Source: Paracidovorax wautersii
Lineage (GTDB): Bacteria > Pseudomonadota > Gammaproteobacteria > Burkholderiales > Burkholderiaceae_C
Length of the DNA: 64,000 nt
NCBI RefSeq assembly: GCF_900113035.1
Contig: NZ_FONX01000016.1
Span: 53,623 to 117,622 of the forward strand
Direction of reading: 5' to 3'
The position numbers and the translations under genes are program-made. How positions within the stretch are numbered: position 1 is the stretch's first letter; each line of letters starts with the position of its first letter. Below, piece by piece: positions 8,666-17,695 of the stretch. The notes under the pieces were generated by a model. It did not search any database, was not told the DNA's origin, and worked only from the letters and a program-made list of their open reading frames with translations.

Positions 8666-8698
8666 TTCATCTGTGAAATGGTGGTTATTTCCTGAAAC
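8666..8698. promoter_or_regulatory. Tandem palindromes upstream of the catabolic operon, possible operator
   Basis: Two short inverted repeats stand next to each other: TTTCA-tctg-TGAAA at 8666-8679 and TTTC-ct-GAAA at 8689-8698. They lie 16-48 nt upstream of the first SDR start. The shared TTTC/GAAA half-sites suggest one protein binding twice, and the operon's own IclR regulator is the obvious candidate. This is inferred from position and symmetry. The rest of the 333-nt gap (8651-8983) holds a terminator and a hairpin repeat listed separately and no visible gene. Confidence 0.5.
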
Positions 8699-8791
8699 GC
8701 AGGCCAGTTTAGTAACGAATTCTTCAAAAAAGATAAGGGGAAACCCTTATTTGCTGGAACGCCCCCATCCCTCGCTGCGGCAGCCAGGCGT

Positions 8792-8814
8792 AAAAAAGCC
8801 GCGACAAGCGCGGC
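8792..8814 (-). terminator. Rho-independent terminator for the 14.0-9.0 kb minus-strand cluster
   Basis: A six-base-pair GC stem (GCCGCG 8798-8803, CGCGGC 8809-8814, loop ACAAG) is followed on the minus strand by six T residues (8797-8792). It lies about 170 nt beyond the nucleosidase stop and just upstream of the promoter region of the next minus-strand operon, so it would insulate the two. Confidence 0.7.
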
Positions 8815-8951
8815 GAAGGGGTACGGGGTGCAAGGCGACAGGTTCAGGGCTGCTGCCTCCTGGCGCAGCAGATTGCGGACGCGCCCCACTCCAGGGCCGT
8901 CGCGGGCACCGCAGGCCACACCCGGCGGCTTATGGACGAAATCAGGCGGTA

Positions 8952-8985
8952 GCGCTTGCCGATCAAGCGCGTGCAGCTATCAATT
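8952..8985. repeat. Intergenic hairpin repeat of the AGCTATCAA family, copy 1
   Basis: GCGCTTG (8952-8958) and CAAGCGC (8964-8970) form a 7-bp stem, followed by GCAGCTATCAATT that runs into the stop codon of the nucleosidase gene. A related arrangement (TTTTTGATAGCTG plus a GCAGCGCCC hairpin) occurs at 44236-44273. From memory, hairpins carrying GATAGCT/AGCTATC flanks are abundant between genes in Comamonadaceae. Confidence 0.5.
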
Positions 8986-9739
8986 AGTGAGCATCTGCCT
9001 GGGCAGGCCAGAAGCGCAGGAAGTCCGACACCACCCGCTGGGCGTAGCGGCTGGCCACCGTGCGCACGAAGAGGGCGAAGTCCACGTGGGCGCTGTCATC
9101 GGCGCGGTCCGAAATGGTGCGCATGGCGGCGAACGGCACGCCGTAGTCCAGGCAGACCTGGGCCACGGCGGCGCCTTCCATCTCCACGGCCAGCGGGCTG
9201 TGGCCCGCCGCCTGCAGCTCGCCGCGCAGGCGGTCGCTGGCCTGGTGCGAGCCGACGAACTGGTCACCGCTCACGATCAGCCCCTGGTGCACGCATGCCG
9301 ATGCGAAGGCCTCGGCCATGCCGGCCTGCACCGCGCCGGCCGCGGCGCCTGCGAGCGCGTCCGTCATCGCGCCATCGCTGGCCAGGGCACTGCGGCCGTA
9401 GCCCGGCAGCTCCCAGCGGGGAAAGATCGGCGAGGCGTCCATGTCGTGCTGCAGGAACTGCCGCGCCACGACGACATCGCCCACGTTCACGCCCGGCCCC
9501 AGGCCGCCCGCCACTCCGGTGAAGACGACGGCACGCACCCCGAAGCGCTCGACCAGCGCCGCGGTGGTGGTGGCCGCTGCCACCTTGCCGATGCCCGAGA
9601 GCGCGCACACGACCTCGTGCCCATGCAGCCGCCCGCGCCAGAAATCGCGCCCCACGTGGCGCAGGGTCTGCAGGCCGTCCATGGCGTCCACGAGGCCATG
9701 TTGTTCTTCGGCCAGGGCGCTGAGGATGGCGATGGTCAT
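8984..9739 (-). CDS. mtnN: 5'-methylthioadenosine/S-adenosylhomocysteine nucleosidase-like protein
   Basis: This 251-residue protein is of the PNP/UDP phosphorylase superfamily and has the MTA/SAH nucleosidase signature. An early acidic pair (AEE, residues 10-12), the substrate-binding VEMEGAA and the catalytic aspartate in RTISDRADD line up with E12, E174 and D197 of the E. coli enzyme. The predicted reaction is hydrolysis of MTA or SAH to adenine plus the thioribose product. It is the last gene of the minus-strand cluster, 102 nt beyond the Bug receptor, so it may have its own promoter. A related nucleosidase activity on another substrate is possible given the catabolic context. Confidence 0.85.
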   Translation of the reverse strand: MTIAILSALAEEQHGLVDAMDGLQTLRHVGRDFWRGRLHGHEVVCALSGIGKVAAATTTAALVERFGVRAVVFTGVAGGLGPGVNVGDVVVARQFLQHDMDASPIFPRWELPGYGRSALASDGAMTDALAGAAAGAVQAGMAEAFASACVHQGLIVSGDQFVGSHQASDRLRGELQAAGHSPLAVEMEGAAVAQVCLDYGVPFAAMRTISDRADDSAHVDFALFVRTVASRYAQRVVSDFLRFWPAQADAH

Positions 9740-9841
9740 GGGCGTCGGGTGCTGGGAAAGAGAGAGGGATTCGGGCGCGGATGAAAGGCCAGAAGCGGCA
9801 CGGCGCCGCTCCGGTCTTGCGCGAAGAGCGCGATTAAAGCA

Positions 9842-10840
9842 TCACTGCGCCACGATGTGGTGCTCCCTCACCACGGGTGCCCACAGCGCGGTTTCCTTGC
9901 GGATCAGCGCGCCGAACGCATCGCCCTTGACCACCCAGGGCGTCATGCCCTGCGCCTTGAGCTGGTTGAGCGCGGCGGGGGATTGCATGATCCTGTCGAT
10001 GTCCTCGGCCAGCCGATGCACCACGTCGGGCGGCGTGCCCCGGGGCGCCAGCACCCCGTACCAGGAAGAGACCGCGACGCCGGGCACGCCCGCCTCGGCG
10101 AGGGTGGGCACGTCGGGCAGGAAGCTGGAACGCACCGCATCCGTGACGGCCAGCGCCCGCAGCTTGCCCGCGCGCACATGGGACAGCACCGCGGGCATGT
10201 TGGCGATCAGCATGGGGATCGTGCCGCGCAGCACATCGTTCAGGCCCTGGCCCGAGCCTTTGTAGGCCACGTGGAGGATGTCGGCGCCCGACTTGTCCTT
10301 GAACAGTTCGCCCGCCAGGTGCAGGCTGGAGCCCACGCCCGGCGAGGCATAGCTGATGGAATCGGGCCTGGACCGGGACAGGGCCACCAGTTCCTGCACA
10401 GTCCGGGCCGGCACCGCAGGATGGACCGCGATCACGTTGGCCGCCCGGCCCAGGGAGGCGACTGGCACGAAGTCGCCGAACACGTCGTAGGGCAGCTTGG
10501 GCATCAGCGTGGGGTTGATGGTGAGGTTGCCCTGGGGCACCACGAGCAGCGTGTGGCCGTCGGGCCTGGCGCGCTTGACGATGTCGATGCCGATGTTGCC
10601 GTTGGCGCCAGGGCGGTTGTCCACCACGGCGGGCTGCCCATGCGCCTCGGCCAGGCCCGTGGCCAGGATGCGCGAGAGGATGTCCACCGCGCCGCCGGCG
10701 GGGAACGGCGCCACGATGGTGAACGGGCCGCCGGAGAGCGGCTCAGGCGCGCCGGCCGCGCGCGCAGGCGCCATGCCGGCGGAGAGTGCGGCGGCGCAGG
10801 CCAGCGCAGCGCAGGACTTGAGAAATGCGGAGCGTTGCAT
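9842..10840 (-). CDS. Bug/TctC-family periplasmic solute-binding receptor
   Basis: This 332-residue receptor has a signal peptide ending near ARA-AG (residue ~29), followed by FTIVAPFPAGG, VDNRPGANGNIG and YASPGVGSSLH, the conserved Bug fingerprints. It binds a carboxylate ligand in the periplasm. It follows the aspartate dehydrogenase gene by 84 nt, and a GGGAG site precedes the ATG at 10840. No TctAB permease genes are near, as is common for Bug proteins. The ligand is probably the growth substrate of the IclR cluster, but this is inference from position only. Confidence 0.92.
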   Translation of the reverse strand: MQRSAFLKSCAALACAAALSAGMAPARAAGAPEPLSGGPFTIVAPFPAGGAVDILSRILATGLAEAHGQPAVVDNRPGANGNIGIDIVKRARPDGHTLLVVPQGNLTINPTLMPKLPYDVFGDFVPVASLGRAANVIAVHPAVPARTVQELVALSRSRPDSISYASPGVGSSLHLAGELFKDKSGADILHVAYKGSGQGLNDVLRGTIPMLIANMPAVLSHVRAGKLRALAVTDAVRSSFLPDVPTLAEAGVPGVAVSSWYGVLAPRGTPPDVVHRLAEDIDRIMQSPAALNQLKAQGMTPWVVKGDAFGALIRKETALWAPVVREHHIVAQ

Positions 10841-10924
10841 GGGGTGTCTCCCGAAGACGCAGGAATCTGCCCGGGTGCCGGGCGCCCGGGGCGCGGGCGC
10901 ACAGGGCCCCGTGCCGGAGCCGGC

Positions 10925-11725
10925 TCAGATGGCGACGGCGGCCACGTTGTTCAGGACGGCCCGGACCACGCTGTAGACCGTGAGCGCCGATGTCTTGGGA
11001 TTGGCCGCCAGCGGCTTGCCGCGCATGGTCAGCTCCATGGCGCCGAAGGCGCCGCGCGCATCGACGTGGTGGACGTTCTCGGTCACCGCCGGGTCCGCGA
11101 AGAGGCGCACCCGGGTTCTGTCGTACCCCAGCCCCGCCAGGGCCAGCGTGGCGGCCACGTTGGCGTTCTTCGGATAGAGCCGGGCCGCCTCGCCGGCCGA
11201 GCCCTCGAAGATGCAGAAGGCCTCGGTCAGCGCGGACAGGTCGCACCGCTGCTCGGCCGGCGTGCCGCTCCAGGCGAGCGGCGGCTTCCTGCCGGTGTAG
11301 GTCACCTCGTCCAGCCCGCCCACGCGCGCCGCGGCCAGCGCGTCGATGCCGCCGATGGCGCCCGACAGCAGCTGCACCTGCGTCCTGCCGGCCTCGGCCG
11401 CGGCCTGCAGGCGCTCGGCCATGCCCGGCGCGCTCAGTGCGCCGATCGACGCCACCACGGCGGGAATGCCGCGCGCCAGCGCCGGCAGCACGTGCTCCTG
11501 CAGCGCGCCGTGGCCCGCGCATTCCACCATCAAGTCCGGGTGCGCATCGGCAGGCAAGGCCTGCAGCAGCTGCGCCTGCGGCGCCAGGCGCGCCACGGTG
11601 TCACGGATGGCGGCACTGGCCTCGGGCACCAGGACCCAGCGGACCTGCAGCCGGGCATCGCCGTGCAGCAATTCCAGAACGCTCGCGCCGATCGCGCCGC
11701 AACCAATCAAGGCAATATTCTTCAT
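10925..11725 (-). CDS. nadX: L-aspartate dehydrogenase family protein
   Basis: This 266-residue protein has an N-terminal GCGAIG Rossmann motif (residues 8-13) and a C-terminal catalytic domain. The VHHVDARGAFG segment puts a histidine at 219-220, matching the active-site His known in aspartate dehydrogenases. The family interconverts L-aspartate and iminoaspartate/oxaloacetate with NAD(P). NAD biosynthesis is one role, but the flanking cupin, hydrolase, IclR and Bug genes suggest a catabolic dehydrogenase acting on an amino or imino acid. The ATG at 11725 has AGGAA upstream. The symbol names the family, not a proven role. Confidence 0.88.
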   Translation of the reverse strand: MKNIALIGCGAIGASVLELLHGDARLQVRWVLVPEASAAIRDTVARLAPQAQLLQALPADAHPDLMVECAGHGALQEHVLPALARGIPAVVASIGALSAPGMAERLQAAAEAGRTQVQLLSGAIGGIDALAAARVGGLDEVTYTGRKPPLAWSGTPAEQRCDLSALTEAFCIFEGSAGEAARLYPKNANVAATLALAGLGYDRTRVRLFADPAVTENVHHVDARGAFGAMELTMRGKPLAANPKTSALTVYSVVRAVLNNVAAVAI

Positions 11726-11770
11726 CTCGCATTTCCTGAAAATTGCGCTGACCGGCCTCGCTCCGGAAGG

Positions 11771-12577
11771 TCAGCGCAGAAAGTCCGGGTGCTGCTGCCG
11801 CAGATGGCCGGACAGGGCCTCGGCGGCGTCGCACACCTGCCGCGCCCAGTGCGCGGTCTGTTCGGCCATCAGTTCGGTGAACGGAATGGCCACGGCCAGG
11901 CCCGCCACCACCTCGCCGCCCACGCCACGCACCGGCGCGGCGATGCTGGAGATGCCGGGCTCGTAGAAGCCCTCGCCCATCGCATAGCCGCGCTGGCGGT
12001 CCTGCGCCAGCAGCTGCGCCAGGTCTTCCACGTGGCGTGGCGTGCTTTCGGAGAACTGCGGCAGCTCCTCGCCGCCGAAGAGCGCGCTCAGCTGCGCGGC
12101 ATCCTGGTCCTGCAGCAGGGCCCGGCCGAGCACCGTGGCATGCGCCGGCAGGCGCGAGCCCACGCGCACCGCGCCCTGGAAGGCGCCGGGCGGCGTGATG
12201 CGCGCCACATAGACGACGGACGTGCCGTCCAGCAACGCGAGGTTGCTGGTCATGCCCAGCGCATCGCACAGCCCCTGCAGCACGGGTTCGGCCAGCTGCG
12301 CCAGCGGCTGGGTCGAGAGGTAGTCGTAGCCCAGGCGCAGCACGGCCAGTCCGAGCCGGTAGTCCGTGCCGCTGCGCTGCAGGTACCCCGAGGTTTCGAG
12401 CGTGGTCAACATGCGGAACACCGTGGAGCGCGGCAACTGCAGGCTCCGCGCGAGCTCGGGCGCATTCCATACGGGCTGCGCCGGGCTGAAGCAGGCCAGC
12501 AGGCGCAGGCCGCGCTCCAGCGCCGGCACGGTGTAGCGGTCGTTGTCTTGGGTCGAGGTCTCGGTGGTGTCGTTCAT
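11771..12577 (-). CDS. IclR-family transcriptional regulator
   Basis: This 268-residue protein has an N-terminal winged HTH (residues ~14-75, with PELARSLQLPRSTVFRMLTTLE) and a C-terminal effector domain (GISSIAAPVRG). Its sequence is close to the IclR protein at 7005-7862, suggesting duplication or co-recruitment of two catabolic modules. It starts 2 nt after the hydrolase stop, so it is co-transcribed with the cupin and hydrolase. The 35-nt palindrome at 14051-14085 in front of the cupin is the likely operator, which would make this an autoregulated operon. Confidence 0.93.
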   Translation of the reverse strand: MNDTTETSTQDNDRYTVPALERGLRLLACFSPAQPVWNAPELARSLQLPRSTVFRMLTTLETSGYLQRSGTDYRLGLAVLRLGYDYLSTQPLAQLAEPVLQGLCDALGMTSNLALLDGTSVVYVARITPPGAFQGAVRVGSRLPAHATVLGRALLQDQDAAQLSALFGGEELPQFSESTPRHVEDLAQLLAQDRQRGYAMGEGFYEPGISSIAAPVRGVGGEVVAGLAVAIPFTELMAEQTAHWARQVCDAAEALSGHLRQQHPDFLR

Positions 12578-12579
12578 GG

Positions 12580-13464
12580 CTATCGGCTGGTACCTGGAGT
12601 CAACAAAGATGCCAGCCCCTGCGCGATCGCGACAGGTTGTTCCACGGGCGAAGCATGGCCGGCGTTCGCTAGCGTACGGTAGTTCGCACCCAGCGATTCG
12701 GCCCAGCCACGGCACGCCGCGGGCGGAGTGACCACGTCGTGTTCGCCGACCCAGACATGGACCGGCATGGACAGCCGCCCGGCCGCCCGCCCCAGATCGC
12801 CGGAGCACAGCAGCTCCACCGCCTGCGCATAGCCGCTCGCGCCCATGCGGGCCGTGTTCCAGCGCACCCATTCGCGCACCGCCTCCGGTGCCTCGGGCGA
12901 TACCAGCCGCCGGTCGATCTCCGCCGCCAGCCCGGCCACGCCTTTGTCCGCCAGCGCGGCCAGGCGCGTGCGGCGCACCTCGGCCTGCTGCGCGGCCTGC
13001 GCCGGCCCACCGTAGCCGCCCGCGGGGCTGATGAGCACCAGCGCATCGACCCCGCAGGAAGGGCCGTCCGCGGCCGAAGCCGCCCACCGGGCCGCCGTCA
13101 GCGCGCCCAGCGAGTGGCCGACCAGGACGCAGCGGCGCACGCCCAGGATCTCCAGGGACTGCGCCAGCACGCGCGCGTAGTCGGCATCGGTGGGTGCCGG
13201 CTGCGCCAGCGGCGTCGAAGCCCCGTAGCCCGGCGCATCCCAGGCCAGCACGCGCACCTGCGCCGCCAGCGGCACCGCCACGTCCAGCCACGAGGCCGCG
13301 CCCGAGCTGATGCCGTGCAGCATCACCACGGCGAAACCGTCGCCGTCGCCAGCGGCGCACGCCTCGCGCCAGGCGACGTGCGAGCCATCGGGCAGCGCCA
13401 CCACCCGTTCAGGAAACGCGGCGCCGAGCTGCTGCACCTTGAGGGACAGCCTGTCCTGCGTCAT
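12580..13464 (-). CDS. Alpha/beta-fold hydrolase
   Basis: This 294-residue hydrolase has an oxyanion segment LHGISSG (49-55), the nucleophile elbow GHSLG with S118, a GEHDVV acid region (D near 247) and NAGHASP (His near 275). The triad resembles meta-cleavage-product hydrolases and lactonases. It could act on a ring-cleavage product or an ester or lactone made by the neighbouring enzymes. The chosen ATG at 13464 lies 8 nt after the cupin stop; a longer frame starting inside the cupin is possible but less likely. Confidence 0.9.
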   Translation of the reverse strand: MTQDRLSLKVQQLGAAFPERVVALPDGSHVAWREACAAGDGDGFAVVMLHGISSGAASWLDVAVPLAAQVRVLAWDAPGYGASTPLAQPAPTDADYARVLAQSLEILGVRRCVLVGHSLGALTAARWAASAADGPSCGVDALVLISPAGGYGGPAQAAQQAEVRRTRLAALADKGVAGLAAEIDRRLVSPEAPEAVREWVRWNTARMGASGYAQAVELLCSGDLGRAAGRLSMPVHVWVGEHDVVTPPAACRGWAESLGANYRTLANAGHASPVEQPVAIAQGLASLLTPGTSR

Positions 13465-13472
13465 GGCCAGGC

Positions 13473-14003
13473 TCAGCGCTTGATCGAGGCCAGCGGATGC
13501 TCGGGCGGGTAGGTCGGGGTGATGGGCTTCTTGGCGCCCAGCATCACGCACATCAGCGCGTCTTCGTCGCCGATGTTGATCTCTTCGCGGTACACGCCGG
13601 GGGGCACGGAGACCACGTCGCGGTCGGTCAGGATGGTCTCGAAGCGCTCGCCGTCCTTCTCCAGCACGAGCTTGATCTTGCCGCGCAGGATGAAGAACAC
13701 CTCTTCCACGTCCACATGCAGGTGCGACGGGCCTTCATGGCCGGCCGGGATCACCATGGTGGAGAACGTGAAGTGCTCCGAAGGAATGGTGTTGCTGTCC
13801 GCCGCCACCCCCGTGCCGCCCGTGCCGATGTAGCGCATCTGGCCGCGGCGGTACTTGGGGTCGAAGTCGGCCTGGAACTTCAGCGCGTCGAAGTCGTACT
13901 TGCGCGTGGAAAAGCGCGCGATGCGCGTGTTCATCCAGGCGTCGAAGCTGGCGCCTTCGGGGCGGTCCCAGCTACGGGCGGTGTTGGGCGTGGAATCGGT
14001 CAT
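13473..14003 (-). CDS. Cupin-domain protein
   Basis: This 176-residue single-cupin protein has metal ligands visible as HLHVDVEE (H94, H96, E100/E101). The second cupin motif (VPPGVYREEI) does not supply the usual histidine, so metal coordination may be incomplete or unusual. It is too short and differently organised to be gentisate 1,2-dioxygenase. It is the first gene of the minus-strand cluster, with AGGAGA before the ATG at 14003 and a palindromic operator 48-82 nt upstream. A dioxygenase, isomerase or ligand-binding role is possible. Its position suggests an early step in the same pathway as the hydrolase. Confidence 0.85.
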   Translation of the reverse strand: MTDSTPNTARSWDRPEGASFDAWMNTRIARFSTRKYDFDALKFQADFDPKYRRGQMRYIGTGGTGVAADSNTIPSEHFTFSTMVIPAGHEGPSHLHVDVEEVFFILRGKIKLVLEKDGERFETILTDRDVVSVPPGVYREEINIGDEDALMCVMLGAKKPITPTYPPEHPLASIKR

Positions 14004-14050
14004 TGGTCTCTCCTGTTACTGCGGGCACATGTCCAAAGCACTGGGCTTAT

Positions 14051-14085
14051 GTTCCACTAATAAAACATAGTTTATTTAGTGGAAC
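14051..14085. promoter_or_regulatory. 35-nt near-perfect palindrome, probable IclR operator
   Basis: GTTCCACTAA (14051-14060) is matched exactly by TTAGTGGAAC (14076-14085). The inner bases continue the symmetry (AATAAA/TTTATT) apart from one extra T. The AT-rich centre stands out from the GC-rich surroundings and can supply a -10 element. It lies 48-82 nt upstream of the cupin start and is the only strong dyad in front of the operon containing the IclR gene. Confidence 0.7.
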
Positions 14086-14398
14086 AATTATAGAAAGCCT
14101 CCTCGCCTTTCCACAAGTGCGGCGCGCGGGGGCGCGGCCGGCCGGCGCCTGTGCCACCGTGGTGATGGCGCCAGCCGGATGGAGAGTGGATAAGAGGGAA
14201 ATCAGGAAGGCGCACGCGGCCGTGCGCAGAGCCTGGGCATCGGCATGCCTTGCCGGGCATCGTCCGCACCCCTGGCGCGGCGGCCGAGGACTATCGATGG
14301 CTGATCGCTACGCGCGCGCGGGCGGCGGGACGGGCGGGCGAGCGCCGCAGCGGTTCGCCGGCACTCAAGACCGCAAGAGAGACATCCACGGAAAAGAC
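14086..14398. other. Intergenic stretch without recognisable gene
   Basis: About 310 bases lie between the operator and the acyl-CoA synthetase terminator. Open frames on either strand here have no ribosome sites or recognisable domains. I see no repeat, RNA gene or further regulatory motif. Confidence 0.5.
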
Positions 14399-14421
14399 AA
14401 AGGGTGCCTGAAGCACCCTTT
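14399..14421 (-). terminator. Rho-independent terminator of the acyl-CoA synthetase gene
   Basis: AAAGGGTGC (14399-14407) pairs with GCACCCTTT (14413-14421) around a CTGAA loop, 24 nt beyond the synthetase stop. On the minus strand it is followed by a T-rich run (TTTGTCTTTTC). Confidence 0.8.
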
Positions 14422-14445
14422 GAATCGCCTGTGGAACGAAGCCGT

Positions 14446-16134
14446 TCAGCTGCGCAGCTCGCGCCGCAGGATCTTGCCCACCGGCGTCTTGGGCAGTTCG
14501 GTGCGGAACTCGATCACCCGCGGCTGCTTGTAGCCCGTGAGGTTGGCCTTGCAGAACTCGCGCACATGCGCCTCGGTCAGCTCCTCGCCCCCCGGGGCGG
14601 GCGGGCGCTTGACGATGACCAGCTTCACGGCCTCGCCCGTCTTCTCGTCGGGCACGCCCACCACGGCGCATTCCAGCACGCCGGGCATGGCGGCGACCAC
14701 GTCTTCCACCTCGTTGGGATAGACGTTGAAGCCGCTGACCAGCACCATGTCCTTCTTGCGGTCCACGATCTTGAAGAAGCCGCGCTCGTCCATCACGCCG
14801 ATGTCGCCGGAGCGGAAGTAGCCGTCGGCCGTCATCACCTTGGCGGTCTCGTCGGGCCGCTGCCAGTAGCCGGCCATGACCTGCGGGCCCTTGATGGCGA
14901 TCTCGCCCGCGCGGCCGACGCCGGTCACCTCGCGGCCCTCGTCGTCGATGAGCTTCATGTAGGTGCTGGGCAGGGGCACGCCGATGGTGCCGGTGAATTC
15001 CTTGGCGGTGATCGGGTTGCAGCTGGCCGAGGGGCTGGTCTCCGAGAGGCCGTAGCCCTCGCAGATCGGGCAGCCGGTCTTCTCCAGCCAGAGCTTGGCG
15101 ACCGCGCCCTGCACGGCCATGCCGCCGCCCAGGGAGACGCGCAGGTTCTTCCAGTTCACCGTGCCGAACTGCGGGTGGTTGACCAGGCCGTTGAACAGCG
15201 TGTTGACCGCCGGGAAGCTGTGGAAGGTGTGCTTGGACAGCTCCTTGAGCACCGCCGGCAGGTCGCGCGGATTGGGGATGAGGATGGTCTTGCCGCCCGT
15301 GCGCAGCGACAGCATCATGTTCACGGTGAACGCGAAGATGTGATAGAGCGGCAGCGCGCAGACGGTGGTGGGCTGCTCGCCGGCCGGCACCCGGGCCATG
15401 GCCGGCAGGTTCCAGGCTTCGGACTGCAGCACGTTGGCGATCACGTTGCGGTGCAGCAGCACGGCGCCCTTCGAGACGCCCGTGGTGCCGCCCGTGTACT
15501 GCAGCAGCGCCACGTCGTCGGGCTGCAGGCTGGGCTGGGCGAGCGGCATGCCCGCGCCCTGGGCCAGCGCGTCGTTGAAGCGCACCGCGCCGGGCAGCTG
15601 GAACGGGGGCACCAGCTTCTTGACGTTGCGCACCACGTAGTTGACCACCGCGCCCTTGAGGAAGCCGAGCCGGTCGCCCATGGAGGCCAGCACCACGTGC
15701 TTGACCGGCGTGTGCGCGAGGCAGGACTGCAGCGTGTGCGCGAAGTTCTCGATGATGACGATGGCCTTGGCGCCCGAATCCTTGAGCTGGTGCTCCAGCT
15801 CGCGGGGCGTGTAGAGCGGGTTGACGTTGACCACCACCAGCCCCGCGCGCAGCACGGCGGCGACGGCGACCGGGTACTGCGGCACGTTGGGCATCATCAG
15901 CGCGACGCGGTCGCCCTTGGCGAGGCCCAGGCCCTGCAGGTAGGCGGCGAAGTCGCGGCTCTGGGCATCGGTTTCGGCATAGCTGACGTCCTTGCCCATG
16001 AAGCTGTAGGCCACGCGGTCGCCGTACTTGCGGAAGGACTCCTCCATCAGCGCCACCAGCGAGGGGTACTGCAAGGGATCGATGTCGGCAGGCACGCCCG
16101 GGGGATAGCTGCCGAGCCAGGTGCGGTCATTCAT
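14446..16134 (-). CDS. fadD: Long-chain fatty acid-CoA ligase
   Basis: This 562-residue ANL-superfamily adenylating enzyme has the AMP-binding P-loop YTGGTTGVSKG (213-223), the GYGLSET motif, and a C-terminal PKTPVGKILRREL with the catalytic lysine. It activates long-chain fatty acids to acyl-CoA via an acyl-adenylate, at the cytoplasmic side of the membrane. Length and motifs fit FadD well. The ATG at 16134 is chosen because GGAG sits nine bases upstream; the in-frame ATG at 16140 is too close to that site. It is monocistronic, with its own terminator downstream. Confidence 0.93.
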   Translation of the reverse strand: MNDRTWLGSYPPGVPADIDPLQYPSLVALMEESFRKYGDRVAYSFMGKDVSYAETDAQSRDFAAYLQGLGLAKGDRVALMMPNVPQYPVAVAAVLRAGLVVVNVNPLYTPRELEHQLKDSGAKAIVIIENFAHTLQSCLAHTPVKHVVLASMGDRLGFLKGAVVNYVVRNVKKLVPPFQLPGAVRFNDALAQGAGMPLAQPSLQPDDVALLQYTGGTTGVSKGAVLLHRNVIANVLQSEAWNLPAMARVPAGEQPTTVCALPLYHIFAFTVNMMLSLRTGGKTILIPNPRDLPAVLKELSKHTFHSFPAVNTLFNGLVNHPQFGTVNWKNLRVSLGGGMAVQGAVAKLWLEKTGCPICEGYGLSETSPSASCNPITAKEFTGTIGVPLPSTYMKLIDDEGREVTGVGRAGEIAIKGPQVMAGYWQRPDETAKVMTADGYFRSGDIGVMDERGFFKIVDRKKDMVLVSGFNVYPNEVEDVVAAMPGVLECAVVGVPDEKTGEAVKLVIVKRPPAPGGEELTEAHVREFCKANLTGYKQPRVIEFRTELPKTPVGKILRRELRS

Positions 16135-16257
16135 GTCCATTGTCTCCAGGTAGATCCCGGCGCCGTCACGCCGGAGGTTGGTCACCTGACCGTTGCCGAT
16201 CCGAATTCAGCACGGTCGTTCTTTTTTTCGTTCGATTATGCCCCCTCGGTCCGCGAT

Positions 16258-17667
<1,410 letters not shown>

Positions 17668-17695
17668 GGTGCGGTGCTCCTCGTCGTGGCTGCCG

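Noticed and set aside
13473..14003. Cupin as gentisate 1,2-dioxygenase complementing the nag-type hydroxylase
   Set aside because: Too short (176 residues, one cupin) and its second motif lacks the expected ligands; it belongs to another operon.
14003..14533. Plus-strand frame across the cupin-fadD intergenic region
   Set aside because: Contains the operator palindrome and a terminator; no ribosome site or known domain.
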